This document shows, piece after piece, positions 9,052 to 18,423 of a DNA stretch of 64,000 bases (position 1 is the first letter of the stretch; each line of letters starts with the position of its first letter). The notes under the pieces are model-generated. The model searched no databases. It had not been told where the DNA came from and worked only from the letters and a program-made list of their open reading frames with translations. The translations under genes and the position numbers were made by a program. This stretch comes from Bacillus piscicola (GTDB taxonomy: Bacteria; Bacillota; Bacilli; Bacillales; Marinococcaceae): positions 59,605 to 123,604 of the forward strand of contig NZ_JAJJJF010000009.1 in the NCBI RefSeq assembly GCF_022458745.1, in the 5' to 3' direction.

Positions 9052-9157
9052 CCAACAATGTATTCTTTTCGAATCCCAGAAACTTTCAAGCTTAATGCAC
9101 ACTTTCAACTCCTTCCCCCTACTCTCTAATTGCAGCCCATAATCATTCATTGTAAAT

Positions 9158-9652
9158 TTAATCTGTTTCTTTCATCTCCAATATGATAACTTTCTCATTT
9201 TGAATCACATAATCAGCATTTCGGTCTGTCAGCAGCTTTGCCACTGATCGAAAGCCTATCGCCGTATTCACGGTGTTTGTACGAAGGGCAATCATAGGTG
9301 GGCTATGCGAAATACCAACGTTTGTGTCTTGATCTGCTACGTTAATCAAACTTCCCTGGGTATGCCTGTTCATTGAGCCATTAAAACCTTTTTCTACTAA
9401 TGTTGGATCTGGGTCAACCGCTATCTGTGTGCGATACTTGTCAGTATAGCTTCCGTCTTTTTCTTCTGTCACATTGGTATCTCTCAGACTCCCTTCCACA
9501 ACGCCTTGCTTCATAGCATAAAGGCCACCTTGTTCGGTCGCCGTGCCAGCATCGTTTTTAGCAAGTGTATGACTCGCGTAATCAACAATCAAGAACAGGG
9601 CGGGGACCACCATGAACAGGAGAATAAGCGTATATTTAAATGTAAATTGCAA
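9158..9652 (-). CDS. Membrane-anchored TadE-like minor pilus protein
   Basis: The protein has 164 residues with one N-terminal membrane segment starting at residue 4 (FKYTLILLFMVVPALFLIVDYA) and an extracytoplasmic remainder. The anchor followed by an Ala/Gly helix resembles TadE/TadF pseudopilins, but I see no glycine cleavage site before it, so it may stay as a signal-anchored protein. It follows the secreted 578-residue protein by 3 bases and precedes a terminator. Confidence 0.5.
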   Translation of the reverse strand: MQFTFKYTLILLFMVVPALFLIVDYASHTLAKNDAGTATEQGGLYAMKQGVVEGSLRDTNVTEEKDGSYTDKYRTQIAVDPDPTLVEKGFNGSMNRHTQGSLINVADQDTNVGISHSPPMIALRTNTVNTAIGFRSVAKLLTDRNADYVIQNEKVIILEMKETD

Positions 9653-9655
9653 ATT

Positions 9656-11392
9656 TTACTTCCCCCATTCTACACCAAATAGCTGCCTAGCTCTTTCAAA
9701 CAATGACGGTACTTCATCTTTAGCTTCCTGTTCACGACTTTCATAATCTCTGTCCCCTGTATGGTACCAATCATCAAGATTCGTAATGGTTTCCTCATGA
9801 CCTTGCCAATTAAGCCCTGTTTCGTCGGGGAAAGGATTAGAAGGATCGACGGTTCTGAAAACAAAATCATCATATGGAGAACCTTGAACCTCGACTGTGC
9901 CTGCATCGCAAACAGTCATATCATTGTACCCCCCTTTTGCCTCCGCTTCTATGTGTATGACCTCACCGTCCGGTACATCAAATCCTGTGTACCAACGTTG
10001 GAAGCCCCCATAATGAAACGGGTCAGCATTGACGAAATTCATCGCGTCTGACTCACTATTCGTCATATCCCATGTCCCATCTTTATGGATTTTAGCGTAT
10101 GGCAATCCCCATTCCACGGTTCGTCCGCTACCCCAGTAATAAGATGGCATTGCTACATCCGTTAACATATTAACTGTTTTTTGATGTACGTATGGCCATT
10201 CATCCGTAATATCTCCTGTGGCTGTGGCTGTCCCTGGAGCATAAGGTCGCCCTGAATGGGAAGGATTGTCATTCGTATAGTAAGTCCTTGCTTTCATCTC
10301 TGTTCCTTGTCCTGCTTTAACGGTGGATGGATTAGGGCCGTCCATATCAATGGTTAGCGTTTCATAGTAATAGCAAGTAGAACACCCATCCTCCGAGCAA
10401 GGCGGACACGAATAAGTACCGGATATCTTAGTGACCGAGGTTACAATGTTTCCCCCACACACATCTGGATCGGAAGGAGTGCTCGTGTCAATCAGCATGG
10501 GAGCCGTTTTGACTGTACGTTGTACTGCGTCAGTGACTTCCAATTCAAAAATGTTGGTTCCTTCTTTCAACGTCACGGATGGCACTTGTACGGACTGTCC
10601 CCAATGACGATGAATGTATTGGGTGCTAGGACTGATTGTTTTGTTGGTTGCGATGACTTTCTCCCGCAGCATCCCATTCTCATAAAATTTATGTTTCAAT
10701 TCAAACGTATATCGACTGACATCTTTCCAGTCGAAACCGGAGTCGGTTGGGTTATTTCCAATCAGGGCATACGCTTGTGCGCGGAATTGTGGCTGAAACG
10801 ACTGACCAGACTCAAAAGATTGCCCCTGTGGTTTGATGAACTCAGCTTCCGGGTACTTAGATGTATATACGTGGGCGATGTCTCGAGAGCTGTCGTACTC
10901 GGTGTAAGCCCCTGATTGTCTTGCTACTTCACGAATATAAAATTTATGACCGATATAAGTGGAGTTTAGGTAAACAGGGAACAACAATTCGTTTCTCATG
11001 TACGAATTGGTTACATAATCTCTATTCCCATTAAAGCTTTGGGCGACGGCTCCTAAAGACGTTTCATCTCGAATAGCCCTTGCCAAGTCATCCAATATAT
11101 GATGTTGAAACGGGTAAGAGTTTAAATGTTCCCACTCAGAATATGGCTTATACGGAATATATTTATCCCAGGTATTGTTTTGAGTGGAACGAAGATTTGT
11201 CGTGCTATTTGGTTCATAAATCCGCACTTGAACATAACCATCTGTTGACCAGTATGGTATCCATGAAGAAGTATCATTGTTGTCATAATATAAACGCTCG
11301 TTAGTATATAATTGGTCTGCCTGTGCGACGGATGGTATGACAATCACTGAAAATACAAGAAAAAAAAGAAGGGACATGAAGAATTTCTTCAT
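9656..11392 (-). CDS. Large secreted protein of unknown function
   Basis: The protein has 578 residues, with an N-terminal signal peptide (MKKFFMSLLFFLVFSVIVIPSVAQA-like). The mature part is rich in Tyr, Trp, Asn, Ser and Thr and probably beta-structured. A cysteine cluster near the middle (CGG, CPPCSEDGCSTCYY) could form disulphides or bind metal. No catalytic motif was recognised. Its start overlaps the stop of the SLH gene by 4 bases and its stop is 3 bases from the TadE-like gene, indicating tight coupling. A cell-surface or pilus-tip role is inferred from context only. Confidence 0.6.
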   Translation of the reverse strand: MKKFFMSLLFFLVFSVIVIPSVAQADQLYTNERLYYDNNDTSSWIPYWSTDGYVQVRIYEPNSTTNLRSTQNNTWDKYIPYKPYSEWEHLNSYPFQHHILDDLARAIRDETSLGAVAQSFNGNRDYVTNSYMRNELLFPVYLNSTYIGHKFYIREVARQSGAYTEYDSSRDIAHVYTSKYPEAEFIKPQGQSFESGQSFQPQFRAQAYALIGNNPTDSGFDWKDVSRYTFELKHKFYENGMLREKVIATNKTISPSTQYIHRHWGQSVQVPSVTLKEGTNIFELEVTDAVQRTVKTAPMLIDTSTPSDPDVCGGNIVTSVTKISGTYSCPPCSEDGCSTCYYYETLTIDMDGPNPSTVKAGQGTEMKARTYYTNDNPSHSGRPYAPGTATATGDITDEWPYVHQKTVNMLTDVAMPSYYWGSGRTVEWGLPYAKIHKDGTWDMTNSESDAMNFVNADPFHYGGFQRWYTGFDVPDGEVIHIEAEAKGGYNDMTVCDAGTVEVQGSPYDDFVFRTVDPSNPFPDETGLNWQGHEETITNLDDWYHTGDRDYESREQEAKDEVPSLFERARQLFGVEWGK

Positions 11393-12600
11393 GATTTATC
11401 CCCTTCTCTCTTTTTTACTTTATTTATACCAATGATGGTTTGATCTGGCGCAGAGGTACCACCAATACTTACGGAATACCCGCTTTCACTATTATAATAT
11501 CCTGCTGAACTTAAACCTTCAAAGTAATTCGTTGATTCATGTGCTTCTTCAATCATTTTCTGATAATCTTTTTGGGAAATGTCAGGAAACAAGGCATGAG
11601 CGATGTATCCTGCCGCTTCTGCTGCATGTTTATTTTTATTTCCTCCTATTGTGATATGAACGTTTGTGTTATGGCGTATTTTCCCATCCACTGTTTCACC
11701 ACTATAAGCCCCTGAAACTCTCATATTATCGTTGTTTAACTTAACAAAAATATTATGTTGGTCTATTTCTGCCTTATACGGCTTATTTTTCGCTACCTTC
11801 TGTAACTCAACGAAGACTTCTTGCATGTCACGAACAACATCTAATTGTTCACCAGCACTTACATAATTCGCATAATCTCCTCGTTCAACTAACTCAAACG
11901 TACCTTCTTTATCTTCAATATCCTCGACTGTATCATCGTCACTTCCATTCGACGGTTGTTCTAAACCTACAAGATCGGTGTATCCTAACTCTGCCATTCG
12001 ATACATGAATGTCACGAGTTGCGCTCTTGTGAGCGGGTCATCAGCACCGAACCCTTCTATGGTTTGTTCTCCATCTCTACCAGTTGATATGTCTTTTTCA
12101 AATAAATAAGCAATTGCTTCAGTTTCATGTAAGTCTTTTCCAAGATACGCACTCAAAATACGAGCAATATCTCCCCGTCTGACCGGCTGATTACGTTCTC
12201 TGTCCGTGGCTTCACCTACAATTGGGAAGTTACGTTCCGCTAAATAATCGTAGTGAACATCTGCCCAATGGTCTTCCGACAAGGATTCGTTTAGATCTTC
12301 CCCTGCAAACCTTGTAAGAATCGCGAGAAATTGAGCTTGCGTGGCGAGTTTACTAGGACGGAACGTTCCGTCATCATAACCAAAAACTAATCCTTGTCCG
12401 ACACCCCAATTGATTTCGGTGTATGCCCAATAATTAGCATCAACATCTGTGAACGGATTTTCAGGCGTCACTTCATGTTCAGAAGCTATATCCATCAAAC
12501 CGTCTTTAGTTTTGGAAAACGTAGTTCCTCCTACCGTAAGCAGGCTGCTTGCTACTAAGGTTCCCACCAACACTAATTTTGTTCCTTTACGCATAACCAT
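11389..12600 (-). CDS. SLH-domain cell-wall-anchored protein
   Basis: The protein has 403 residues, with a signal peptide followed by S-layer-homology repeats: NPFTDVDANYWAYTEINW with GYDDGTFRPSKLATQAQFL, and a later copy DDPLTRAQLVTFMYRM. SLH domains bind pyruvylated secondary cell-wall polymer in Bacillaceae. The C-terminal half is unrecognised. Placement inside the Tad/T4SS operon suggests that it fixes the envelope-spanning machine, or the secreted neighbour, to the cell wall. Overlap of its stop with the next start supports cotranscription. Confidence 0.8.
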   Translation of the reverse strand: MVMRKGTKLVLVGTLVASSLLTVGGTTFSKTKDGLMDIASEHEVTPENPFTDVDANYWAYTEINWGVGQGLVFGYDDGTFRPSKLATQAQFLAILTRFAGEDLNESLSEDHWADVHYDYLAERNFPIVGEATDRERNQPVRRGDIARILSAYLGKDLHETEAIAYLFEKDISTGRDGEQTIEGFGADDPLTRAQLVTFMYRMAELGYTDLVGLEQPSNGSDDDTVEDIEDKEGTFELVERGDYANYVSAGEQLDVVRDMQEVFVELQKVAKNKPYKAEIDQHNIFVKLNNDNMRVSGAYSGETVDGKIRHNTNVHITIGGNKNKHAAEAAGYIAHALFPDISQKDYQKMIEEAHESTNYFEGLSSAGYYNSESGYSVSIGGTSAPDQTIIGINKVKKREGDKS

Positions 12601-12666
12601 TGCGTCACCGTCCTTTTTTTCTGTTAAATATTAGATCGGTTTAAAAAAGAAAGCTTTAAGTATCGT

Positions 12667-12831
12667 CTAACTGTTTCCTGCTTCTCCCCACTCTCCCTCT
12701 TGTTCAGACACCTTCCCTGTTGAATCAGGATGGAAAAGGTAAAGCGAAGAATATGTGATACCAGCCGACAATACCATCGCTCCTAAGAAAAGAATGAGCG
12801 TTCCAATCACCTTGGTTCCAGTCGAGTACAT
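12667..12831 (-). CDS. 54-residue single-pass membrane protein
   Basis: A short frame with ATG at 12831 and AAGGGG upstream encodes one membrane helix (VIGTLILFLGAMVLSAGITY) and an acidic Gly/Glu-rich tail. It fills the gap between the prepilin peptidase and SLH genes in the same direction. No G^FxxxE prepilin site is present, so I do not call it a pilin. Function unknown. Confidence 0.6.
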   Translation of the reverse strand: MYSTGTKVIGTLILFLGAMVLSAGITYSSLYLFHPDSTGKVSEQEGEWGEAGNS

Positions 12832-12898
12832 CCAAAATCCCCTTCAATACATCTTTTTATGAATATACCACTAAATAATTATGATTTCAATAACTTAA

Positions 12899-13381
12899 TT
12901 ATTTAGTTATAAAAAGAGCAATAAAAAAACTACACATAATAACGAATGTGCCAGGCATCTTTCCATACGTTTCATTCACTTTTGTGGTTAGAGATAACAT
13001 ATATTTTTTAAGATTGAATTTGTACTTTTTAAGCCCAAGTATGTGCCCGATAATTAGATGAAACACCAAAAAGGCTAGGTAATAAAAAAGAACAAACAAC
13101 AAGTTTGGACCCATAATAAACATGCCCCACACGGCACTTGAAAGAATTAGCTTGGTGTCGCCTGCCTTCCACAAATTAATAACCCACCCGATTCCCCCAA
13201 TTATGATCAGAAGGACTACATAGAGACTGACATGGAGCGGATGGAAATAAAAAAAGGATAAAATCAACCCGATTAAAGCAGCCGGCAATGTAACGATGTT
13301 TTTGATTCTCCATCCCTTCGTATCCGTATATAAAGAGATAGCAAACATCAATACAATTATAGCAATCCCGACGTACATCAT
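12899..13381 (-). CDS. tadV: TadV/CpaA-like prepilin peptidase (A24 family)
   Basis: About 160 residues from the ATG at 13381, which overlaps the stop of the upstream gene and has AAAAGGTG upstream. It is strongly hydrophobic, with about six membrane segments. The two expected catalytic aspartates are present: YTDTKGWRIKN after the first segment and AGDTKL after the third, matching the D-x6-N and GxxDxK-type signatures of A24 peptidases. The enzyme would process prepilins at G^F sites; two such prepilins are encoded at 48.5-49.1 kb. Confidence 0.85.
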   Translation of the reverse strand: MMYVGIAIIVLMFAISLYTDTKGWRIKNIVTLPAALIGLILSFFYFHPLHVSLYVVLLIIIGGIGWVINLWKAGDTKLILSSAVWGMFIMGPNLLFVLFYYLAFLVFHLIIGHILGLKKYKFNLKKYMLSLTTKVNETYGKMPGTFVIMCSFFIALFITK

Positions 13382-14211
13382 CGAACAAACACCTTTTTCA
13401 ATTGAGTAAAGAAGCCTGTTTTTTCTTGAAACCATTCATCCTCAATGGAGAGAATGCCGAGTTTCTTCACCACATCCCCAATGGCTTGAGAAAAGTTGCT
13501 GTTTTTATGAGTAAGGTACATAAACTGCCGTTTGTTTCGGCATACACTAATTTCCGGATCAAAATAAGCATAACTTGCTGTTGTGACCGAACTTCCGTTA
13601 CTCCAATACAGTTCTTCTATACGTTCTGCTTGGCTGCCCGCGTCTTTTTTCGGAACTTGATTGATAAATAAAAGGATATTCGTTGGTTGAACACCATGTG
13701 CAATTAAATCTTCCTTATATTGATGGTTATTGTAAACAGAGCCGTTTTGCATAGAAGTGACAAGAATAATTTTGTCAGAAGATACTAATGCGGTTTTCGT
13801 ACAACTGCTAAGGTCTACTCCGCTGTCCACAATTACATAATCATAAAACACTAGTAACTGTTCCAATATCCTTTTGGCAGCGGCCCCATCAAACCTTTTA
13901 GCATCCATCGTGTTTGCAATCGCGGGAATAAAATCAATTCCTGTTTTCTCGTCTTGAATCACTAAACTTTCGGCTTGTCGCGGGGTTAATAGTACGTCTG
14001 GATCAATGTCCATCCAATCCGTAAGAGAGCGTTCTTTTGAAAAAGACATCGCCTGGGCAACCCCCCCATACGGAATATCAAAATCAACAACAACTACCCG
14101 CTTCCCAGTTTGTTGTTTTACCGCCGCCGCTACGTTCAACGATACCTCTGTTTTACCGACTCCGCCTTTCATACTTGTAACCGTGATGATTTTTGCGTTT
14201 GTATCCACCAT
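13378..14211 (-). CDS. MinD/ParA-like ATPase, TadZ type
   Basis: The protein has 277 residues and is a P-loop ATPase with a deviant Walker A MKGGVGKTE at residues 14-22, followed by VVVVDFDIPYGG and YVIVDSGVDLSS. This is a stand-alone MinD-fold domain, about the length of MinD. Wedged between another TadZ-like gene and tadV, it most likely serves the pilus/secretion machine rather than plasmid partition. No ParB-like gene or parS-like array lies beside it. Confidence 0.8.
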   Translation of the reverse strand: MVDTNAKIITVTSMKGGVGKTEVSLNVAAAVKQQTGKRVVVVDFDIPYGGVAQAMSFSKERSLTDWMDIDPDVLLTPRQAESLVIQDEKTGIDFIPAIANTMDAKRFDGAAAKRILEQLLVFYDYVIVDSGVDLSSCTKTALVSSDKIILVTSMQNGSVYNNHQYKEDLIAHGVQPTNILLFINQVPKKDAGSQAERIEELYWSNGSSVTTASYAYFDPEISVCRNKRQFMYLTHKNSNFSQAIGDVVKKLGILSIEDEWFQEKTGFFTQLKKVFVR

Positions 14212-14229
14212 GAAAAACTCCTTTCACAT

Positions 14230-15828
14230 TTATGATTTGTTTAGCATCCCCTGAAACATGCTTGGTGACTTGCCCTTACGCTTCTGCCTTTTTGCAGAGT
14301 CTGACATCAGCCCCAGCCCGTCCAACACCATATCAATGCCTAATGAAAAAGAGTGATGTGGCTTTTCGTAATATATCCACTCTCCCCGATTCCTAAATCG
14401 CCTGACCATATCATCGTAAGGAGCGTAAGCGATAATAGGGGAAGGAAATGGACTGTCTTCTAACGCCTCTGCAATCGTGCCTTTCGAGATATCCTCTGTT
14501 TTCGGAACCTGATTTAAGAAGATAGATATTTTCTCATAGTCAATTCCAAAAGAGCGGATAATATCTTCTTTCAATGCAAGACACTGACTAATACTTGCTA
14601 CATCATGCGTAACCAACATGATAATGTCTGTCGCACGTTCTAGCATTAATTTCGTAACAGGGGTAAATCCAGCTGTATCGACTAAGATTACATCATAAAA
14701 ATTCTTTAATACGTCGATCATGAACCCTGCGTGTTCGACTTGGAAATCGAACGATTCACGTATGTTCAGCGGTAGGGGTATGAAATCCATGCCCTCCCTG
14801 GATACAACCATGTTTTTTAGCCCTTCCTCGGTCACTTTTTTCGATGCTAATCTCCAATTCGACACATTCGAGGTGCGATTCAAATCCAAAGCAGCAGCAA
14901 TACTTCCGTACGGAAATCCCAGATCGACTATACAAATACGATCAATAAACGTGTGTTCTTTTAACGCGGCTGCTAGATTAATTGTTACATCGGTTTTTCC
15001 TATGCCGCCTTTTGTACCTGTCACCACCATGACTTTGGAAGAAAAAGAACGGTATTCATAATGAATTTCCGGTGTTTGACGGTTGGTGAATTGAACGGCT
15101 ATCTCCGAAATATTCTTTAATATATTGTACTGCCTGGGTTCGTTCTTTTTATCTGTTTCAGACGAAGAACTGTTTTTCGTTATGTCATTGGAATCCTCTT
15201 TATTTTTTTCTTTTGTTGAAAAAATGCCAGACAATGGTTTTTTCGGTCTGGTGCTCTTTGTAGCGTCTCTTATCTTCCTTTTTCTGAATTTTTCTTCAAG
15301 TGTATCTCCATCCTCGAACTCTTCTTCTTCTGTTTCATAGAAATTCGGGGTTGAAATTTCTTCTTCTTCGTCTGTTGCTTTGTAATCTGTAAGCAACCGC
15401 TCTACATATTGAAACCCCTTTGGCTGATTGATCCAGCTTACCAAATCATGTGCATCAATAGAGTCATTAAAATGAATGTCATAAATCATGAGTTGAGCAA
15501 TCTTGGAGATAAACTCTTTATCATGTTTTATCATTTCTGGGAACATAACAATTAAACGAAGATTCTCTCGATAGAAACGTACATTTTTTAAATGCTGGTA
15601 GACAGCCTCTTTAATGTGATTCGTTCCCTCTTTAGATGTAACAGCCAACCCATAAATAAGGGCACAATCCGCAGACTCTTCTGCTGTAGATTGTGCCCAG
15701 TCTACCATCGTATCCAATGATGAGTCTTTTTGGACAATCGGGTAGCCAATTTCTTCTAAATCTGAAGCAATGTTATCTAATATGTTTCCGTCCGTAGGAA
15801 ATACAAGGTGTAATTTTTCGATGGCCAA
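14230..15828 (-). CDS. CpaE/TadZ-like protein: receiver-like domain plus MinD ATPase
   Basis: About 532 residues from the TTG at 15828, which has a strong GGGGGAGG site; the longer frame to 15918 runs through a terminator hairpin. The N-terminal 180 residues look receiver-like, followed by an acidic Glu/Asp linker and a Lys/Ser-rich region. The MinD domain has Walker A GTKGGIGKTD near residue 270 and ILVDTAGFTPV later. CpaE/TadZ proteins localise Tad machines. It opens the Tad half of the block, right after a terminator. Confidence 0.8.
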   Translation of the reverse strand: MAIEKLHLVFPTDGNILDNIASDLEEIGYPIVQKDSSLDTMVDWAQSTAEESADCALIYGLAVTSKEGTNHIKEAVYQHLKNVRFYRENLRLIVMFPEMIKHDKEFISKIAQLMIYDIHFNDSIDAHDLVSWINQPKGFQYVERLLTDYKATDEEEEISTPNFYETEEEEFEDGDTLEEKFRKRKIRDATKSTRPKKPLSGIFSTKEKNKEDSNDITKNSSSSETDKKNEPRQYNILKNISEIAVQFTNRQTPEIHYEYRSFSSKVMVVTGTKGGIGKTDVTINLAAALKEHTFIDRICIVDLGFPYGSIAAALDLNRTSNVSNWRLASKKVTEEGLKNMVVSREGMDFIPLPLNIRESFDFQVEHAGFMIDVLKNFYDVILVDTAGFTPVTKLMLERATDIIMLVTHDVASISQCLALKEDIIRSFGIDYEKISIFLNQVPKTEDISKGTIAEALEDSPFPSPIIAYAPYDDMVRRFRNRGEWIYYEKPHHSFSLGIDMVLDGLGLMSDSAKRQKRKGKSPSMFQGMLNKS

Positions 15829-15860
15829 TCGACCTCCCCCTTTTTGTGAAATCCCAATAC

Positions 15861-15899
15861 AAAAAAGCTCTTTTCCCCACAAAATTGCAGGGAAAGAGC
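15861..15899 (-). terminator. Rho-independent terminator after the second VirB2-like gene
   Basis: On the leftward strand GCTCTTTCCC pairs with GGGGAAAAGAGC (one bulge) and is followed directly by six Ts. It lies between the gene at 15979-16383 and the CpaE-like gene, at the junction of the T4SS and Tad halves. Confidence 0.8.
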
Positions 15900-15978
15900 A
15901 TTTTTTAAAAATGGACACAACTCTTGCGCTTCGTTATGTCAATATTTTAACACTTTTCATACAGTTAATGCAAGTCGG

Positions 15979-16383
15979 TTATTCTCCAACTGATACAATC
16001 CAATCCACCAATCCCAGTAACATTGACAGTATTTCTTCATGATAGGTGATAACTCCAAAGCCTAATACCCCTAGCACAGTGATACGTACCGCCCATTTGA
16101 AGGAGAAAAAAAAGAGAATACCAGCAGCGAGTATCCACACTACTAGCAAGTGAAAGGAAATGTCCTTCACTTTATTAATGGCTTTACCAAAGCTGAAATC
16201 TTCTGCGTTCGCCTTTATTGCTGCTGTATCTATGTCGATGTCTGGTTCTGAAGCATTTACATTGATTTCCCCAGTTATAGAAGAACTTGCCGCGTCACTT
16301 ATGGCAGGGGATAGTAAAAAAAGAGAGCTCAATATGGCTCCCAAAATCACTAAGACTGTGAATCTCTTTATATATATTGGCAT
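15979..16383 (-). CDS. Small membrane protein with signal peptide, VirB2/TrbC-like
   Basis: The protein has 134 residues: an N-terminal signal-like segment ending near SDAASS, a short polar region, and two membrane helices (HLLVVWILAAGILFFFSF and VRITVLGVLGFGVITY) with a final amphipathic segment. This size and layout fit VirB2/TrbC-type subunits or small T4SS accessory membrane proteins. It lies between the VirB1-like gene and a terminator, like the other VirB2-like gene at 24508. Identity is uncertain. Confidence 0.5.
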   Translation of the reverse strand: MPIYIKRFTVLVILGAILSSLFLLSPAISDAASSSITGEINVNASEPDIDIDTAAIKANAEDFSFGKAINKVKDISFHLLVVWILAAGILFFFSFKWAVRITVLGVLGFGVITYHEEILSMLLGLVDWIVSVGE

Positions 16384-16404
16384 GTGTCGGCCAGCTCCTT
16401 TAAT

Positions 16405-18423
16405 TTAGTTGATAGTCGGATAATAATGCAAAGGATCACGCTTTACCCCATCAATGATGATCTCAAAATGTAAATGTGTGGCTCTTGAATTTCCGGTGTT
16501 TCCCATTGTTCCAATGACATCTCCTTTTTTAACCTTCTGACCGCTTTTTACTCCTATTTGTGACAAATGCAAATAACGCGATTGAAGATTGTTTCCGTGT
16601 CCAATACGAACATAATTACCAGCCGCAGAGTGATATGTTGCAATTTCTACAACACCATCTTCCATCGCAAAGATAGGATCACCATCTACACCAGGTGTAA
16701 GCCCCCCTACATCTACACCCCTATGAAACTTGGAACAACCTGTACACGATCTAGGGCCATATCGACTTGTTACTCGTTTAGAAACGGCAGGCCATCGCCA
16801 ATTATTTGAACCCTCTATGACTGGATAATTACCGGGATACAAGCCTTGTAAATCATCTTGAAGGCTTGCATATTTTTCATCGTACATGTCCATCAGTTCC
16901 AAAACGAGATCTATATCTAGTTGTTCGGTAATGCCAAATTGAGTCAACTGATCGAATAGTGGCTGCATGTATTCCTCTTCGGTAGGTGGTTCCACCCCTG
17001 TGGTCACCGGCTCTGTCACTTTGTAATTACGCACACTTCCACTTCCGTATTTCCCTTCCGATAATGATCTGGTTTGTATGGTGTACGAATGTGTGTACGT
17101 TCCTTCATAAGTGTGGGCTGCGGTAAGAATTTCGGTTTTTTCTTCTTTCTTTTTGTCAACCCAACGACAAACTTTCTTTGTGCCTCCATCCTCGGTTTTT
17201 TTGGTTTTACAAACTCTTTCCTCCCATGTATGAATCCTTGTTTCTTCTTCCCATTCAAATTCAGGTCTAAGTATTTCCATTATTCCATAAGGATCAGGCG
17301 TAATGAGGTTATCGTAGTCGTTTACCAAATCAAAAAACTCAAAGTCGGTAATATCCATTCCGTCTAAATCGTATTCTTCTACTTCTCCTTCTTCTTTCTT
17401 TATTCCGAACATTTGATGGATTTGTTCAGCGGTCGCCAATACCTTTTGTACATACCAATCGGCATGGTTGTAGGCTAAAATCGCTTTATATTTATCTCGT
17501 CGATATCCGTTCTTGGATAAATACTTAGCAGCAGAATGAATCGCATCAATATTGTTCATAATGTCTGCCTTCCCATCCCCATTTCCATCTACCCCGTATC
17601 CGCCATTTTTGCGGATTAAATTAGGATTGCTCAACTCGGATGACGGAATATTACCCTTTCCTTTTCCACCGCAAGTGGAATGGGACCACCCAAACCAAGT
17701 ACAAGGCATGAACATCATAGGCCCTTTTGCACCTACGGCTGATTCATTTCCTACCGGATACGTGCTGTATGTGCTCTCGATATGGTGTATCGCACTAAGG
17801 ACTTCCCAATCCACTTTGTACTTTTTTGCAGCTTGAAGGTAAATCGGTATAAACGGTCTTGGAGGAAACACGCCTTCTACGTTGATTTCATTGTCCCCTA
17901 CATGCATCACAATGGTTCCCTTCTCTTTCATCAAAGGATCATTGCGCATCCGATCCACACCGGCTAACACACCCCAAGACATTGCATAGGGGGCTGCTTG
18001 TGACCGTTGGTTATCATTTAAGCCTTCGTCCCATGTAGCGGCAGCATCCTCGTAATCTTTAAATACGTCATCGCCGCTATATTGATCTTGGTCTACTTGA
18101 GAAAAACCAAAAAAGCTTTTAATCTTATCCGCTTGTTCACCAATTGAATCCTCTGCTACTGCTCGTGGAATGGCATAGATAAGCAAAAAAGCGAGCACCC
18201 CTACCATAAATAACAGTAGAATAGGTGCCCACATAACAGATGTCTTTATCAAAATACTTTTCACCAAAGAAGCAGACGAAAGAAGCAGCTTCTGAAAGAG
18301 TTTTCTACCGATTCTAGCTCCGATCCGTTTTCCAAGTTTTTGAGTTTGTTGACCAATTAGATTGCCTACTTTGGATAAAGGATCTCGCTCTGAGTGCTGA
18401 TTATCGTGTTGCTTGTTAATCAT
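16405..18423 (-). CDS. VirB1-like bifunctional cell-wall hydrolase: SLT transglycosylase plus M23 peptidase
   Basis: The protein has 672 residues, with a cytoplasmic start and one membrane anchor near residues 68-90. An SLT-type lysozyme-fold domain follows, with HHIESTYS (catalytic Glu near 216), AVGAKGPMMFMP and AILAYNHA. A long charged linker with WEERVCKTKK leads to a C-terminal LytM/M23 domain with HRGVDVG (near 564) and HLHFE (near 649), the zinc ligands. Bifunctional SLT/peptidase proteins locally open peptidoglycan for Gram-positive conjugation channels (compare VirB1, TcpG, CwlT). Its start overlaps the stop of the VirB6-like gene by 4 bases. Confidence 0.88.
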   Translation of the reverse strand: MINKQHDNQHSERDPLSKVGNLIGQQTQKLGKRIGARIGRKLFQKLLLSSASLVKSILIKTSVMWAPILLLFMVGVLAFLLIYAIPRAVAEDSIGEQADKIKSFFGFSQVDQDQYSGDDVFKDYEDAAATWDEGLNDNQRSQAAPYAMSWGVLAGVDRMRNDPLMKEKGTIVMHVGDNEINVEGVFPPRPFIPIYLQAAKKYKVDWEVLSAIHHIESTYSTYPVGNESAVGAKGPMMFMPCTWFGWSHSTCGGKGKGNIPSSELSNPNLIRKNGGYGVDGNGDGKADIMNNIDAIHSAAKYLSKNGYRRDKYKAILAYNHADWYVQKVLATAEQIHQMFGIKKEEGEVEEYDLDGMDITDFEFFDLVNDYDNLITPDPYGIMEILRPEFEWEEETRIHTWEERVCKTKKTEDGGTKKVCRWVDKKKEEKTEILTAAHTYEGTYTHSYTIQTRSLSEGKYGSGSVRNYKVTEPVTTGVEPPTEEEYMQPLFDQLTQFGITEQLDIDLVLELMDMYDEKYASLQDDLQGLYPGNYPVIEGSNNWRWPAVSKRVTSRYGPRSCTGCSKFHRGVDVGGLTPGVDGDPIFAMEDGVVEIATYHSAAGNYVRIGHGNNLQSRYLHLSQIGVKSGQKVKKGDVIGTMGNTGNSRATHLHFEIIIDGVKRDPLHYYPTIN

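Noticed and set aside
12667..12831. Flp-type pilin in the Tad block
   Set aside because: The 54-residue membrane protein has no glycine/Phe/+5 Glu processing site, unlike the two genes at 48.5-49.1 kb.
13378..14211. ParA of a plasmid partition operon
   Set aside because: MinD-type ATPase lies between TadZ-like and TadV genes, with no ParB-like partner or nearby centromere array; a Tad role fits better.
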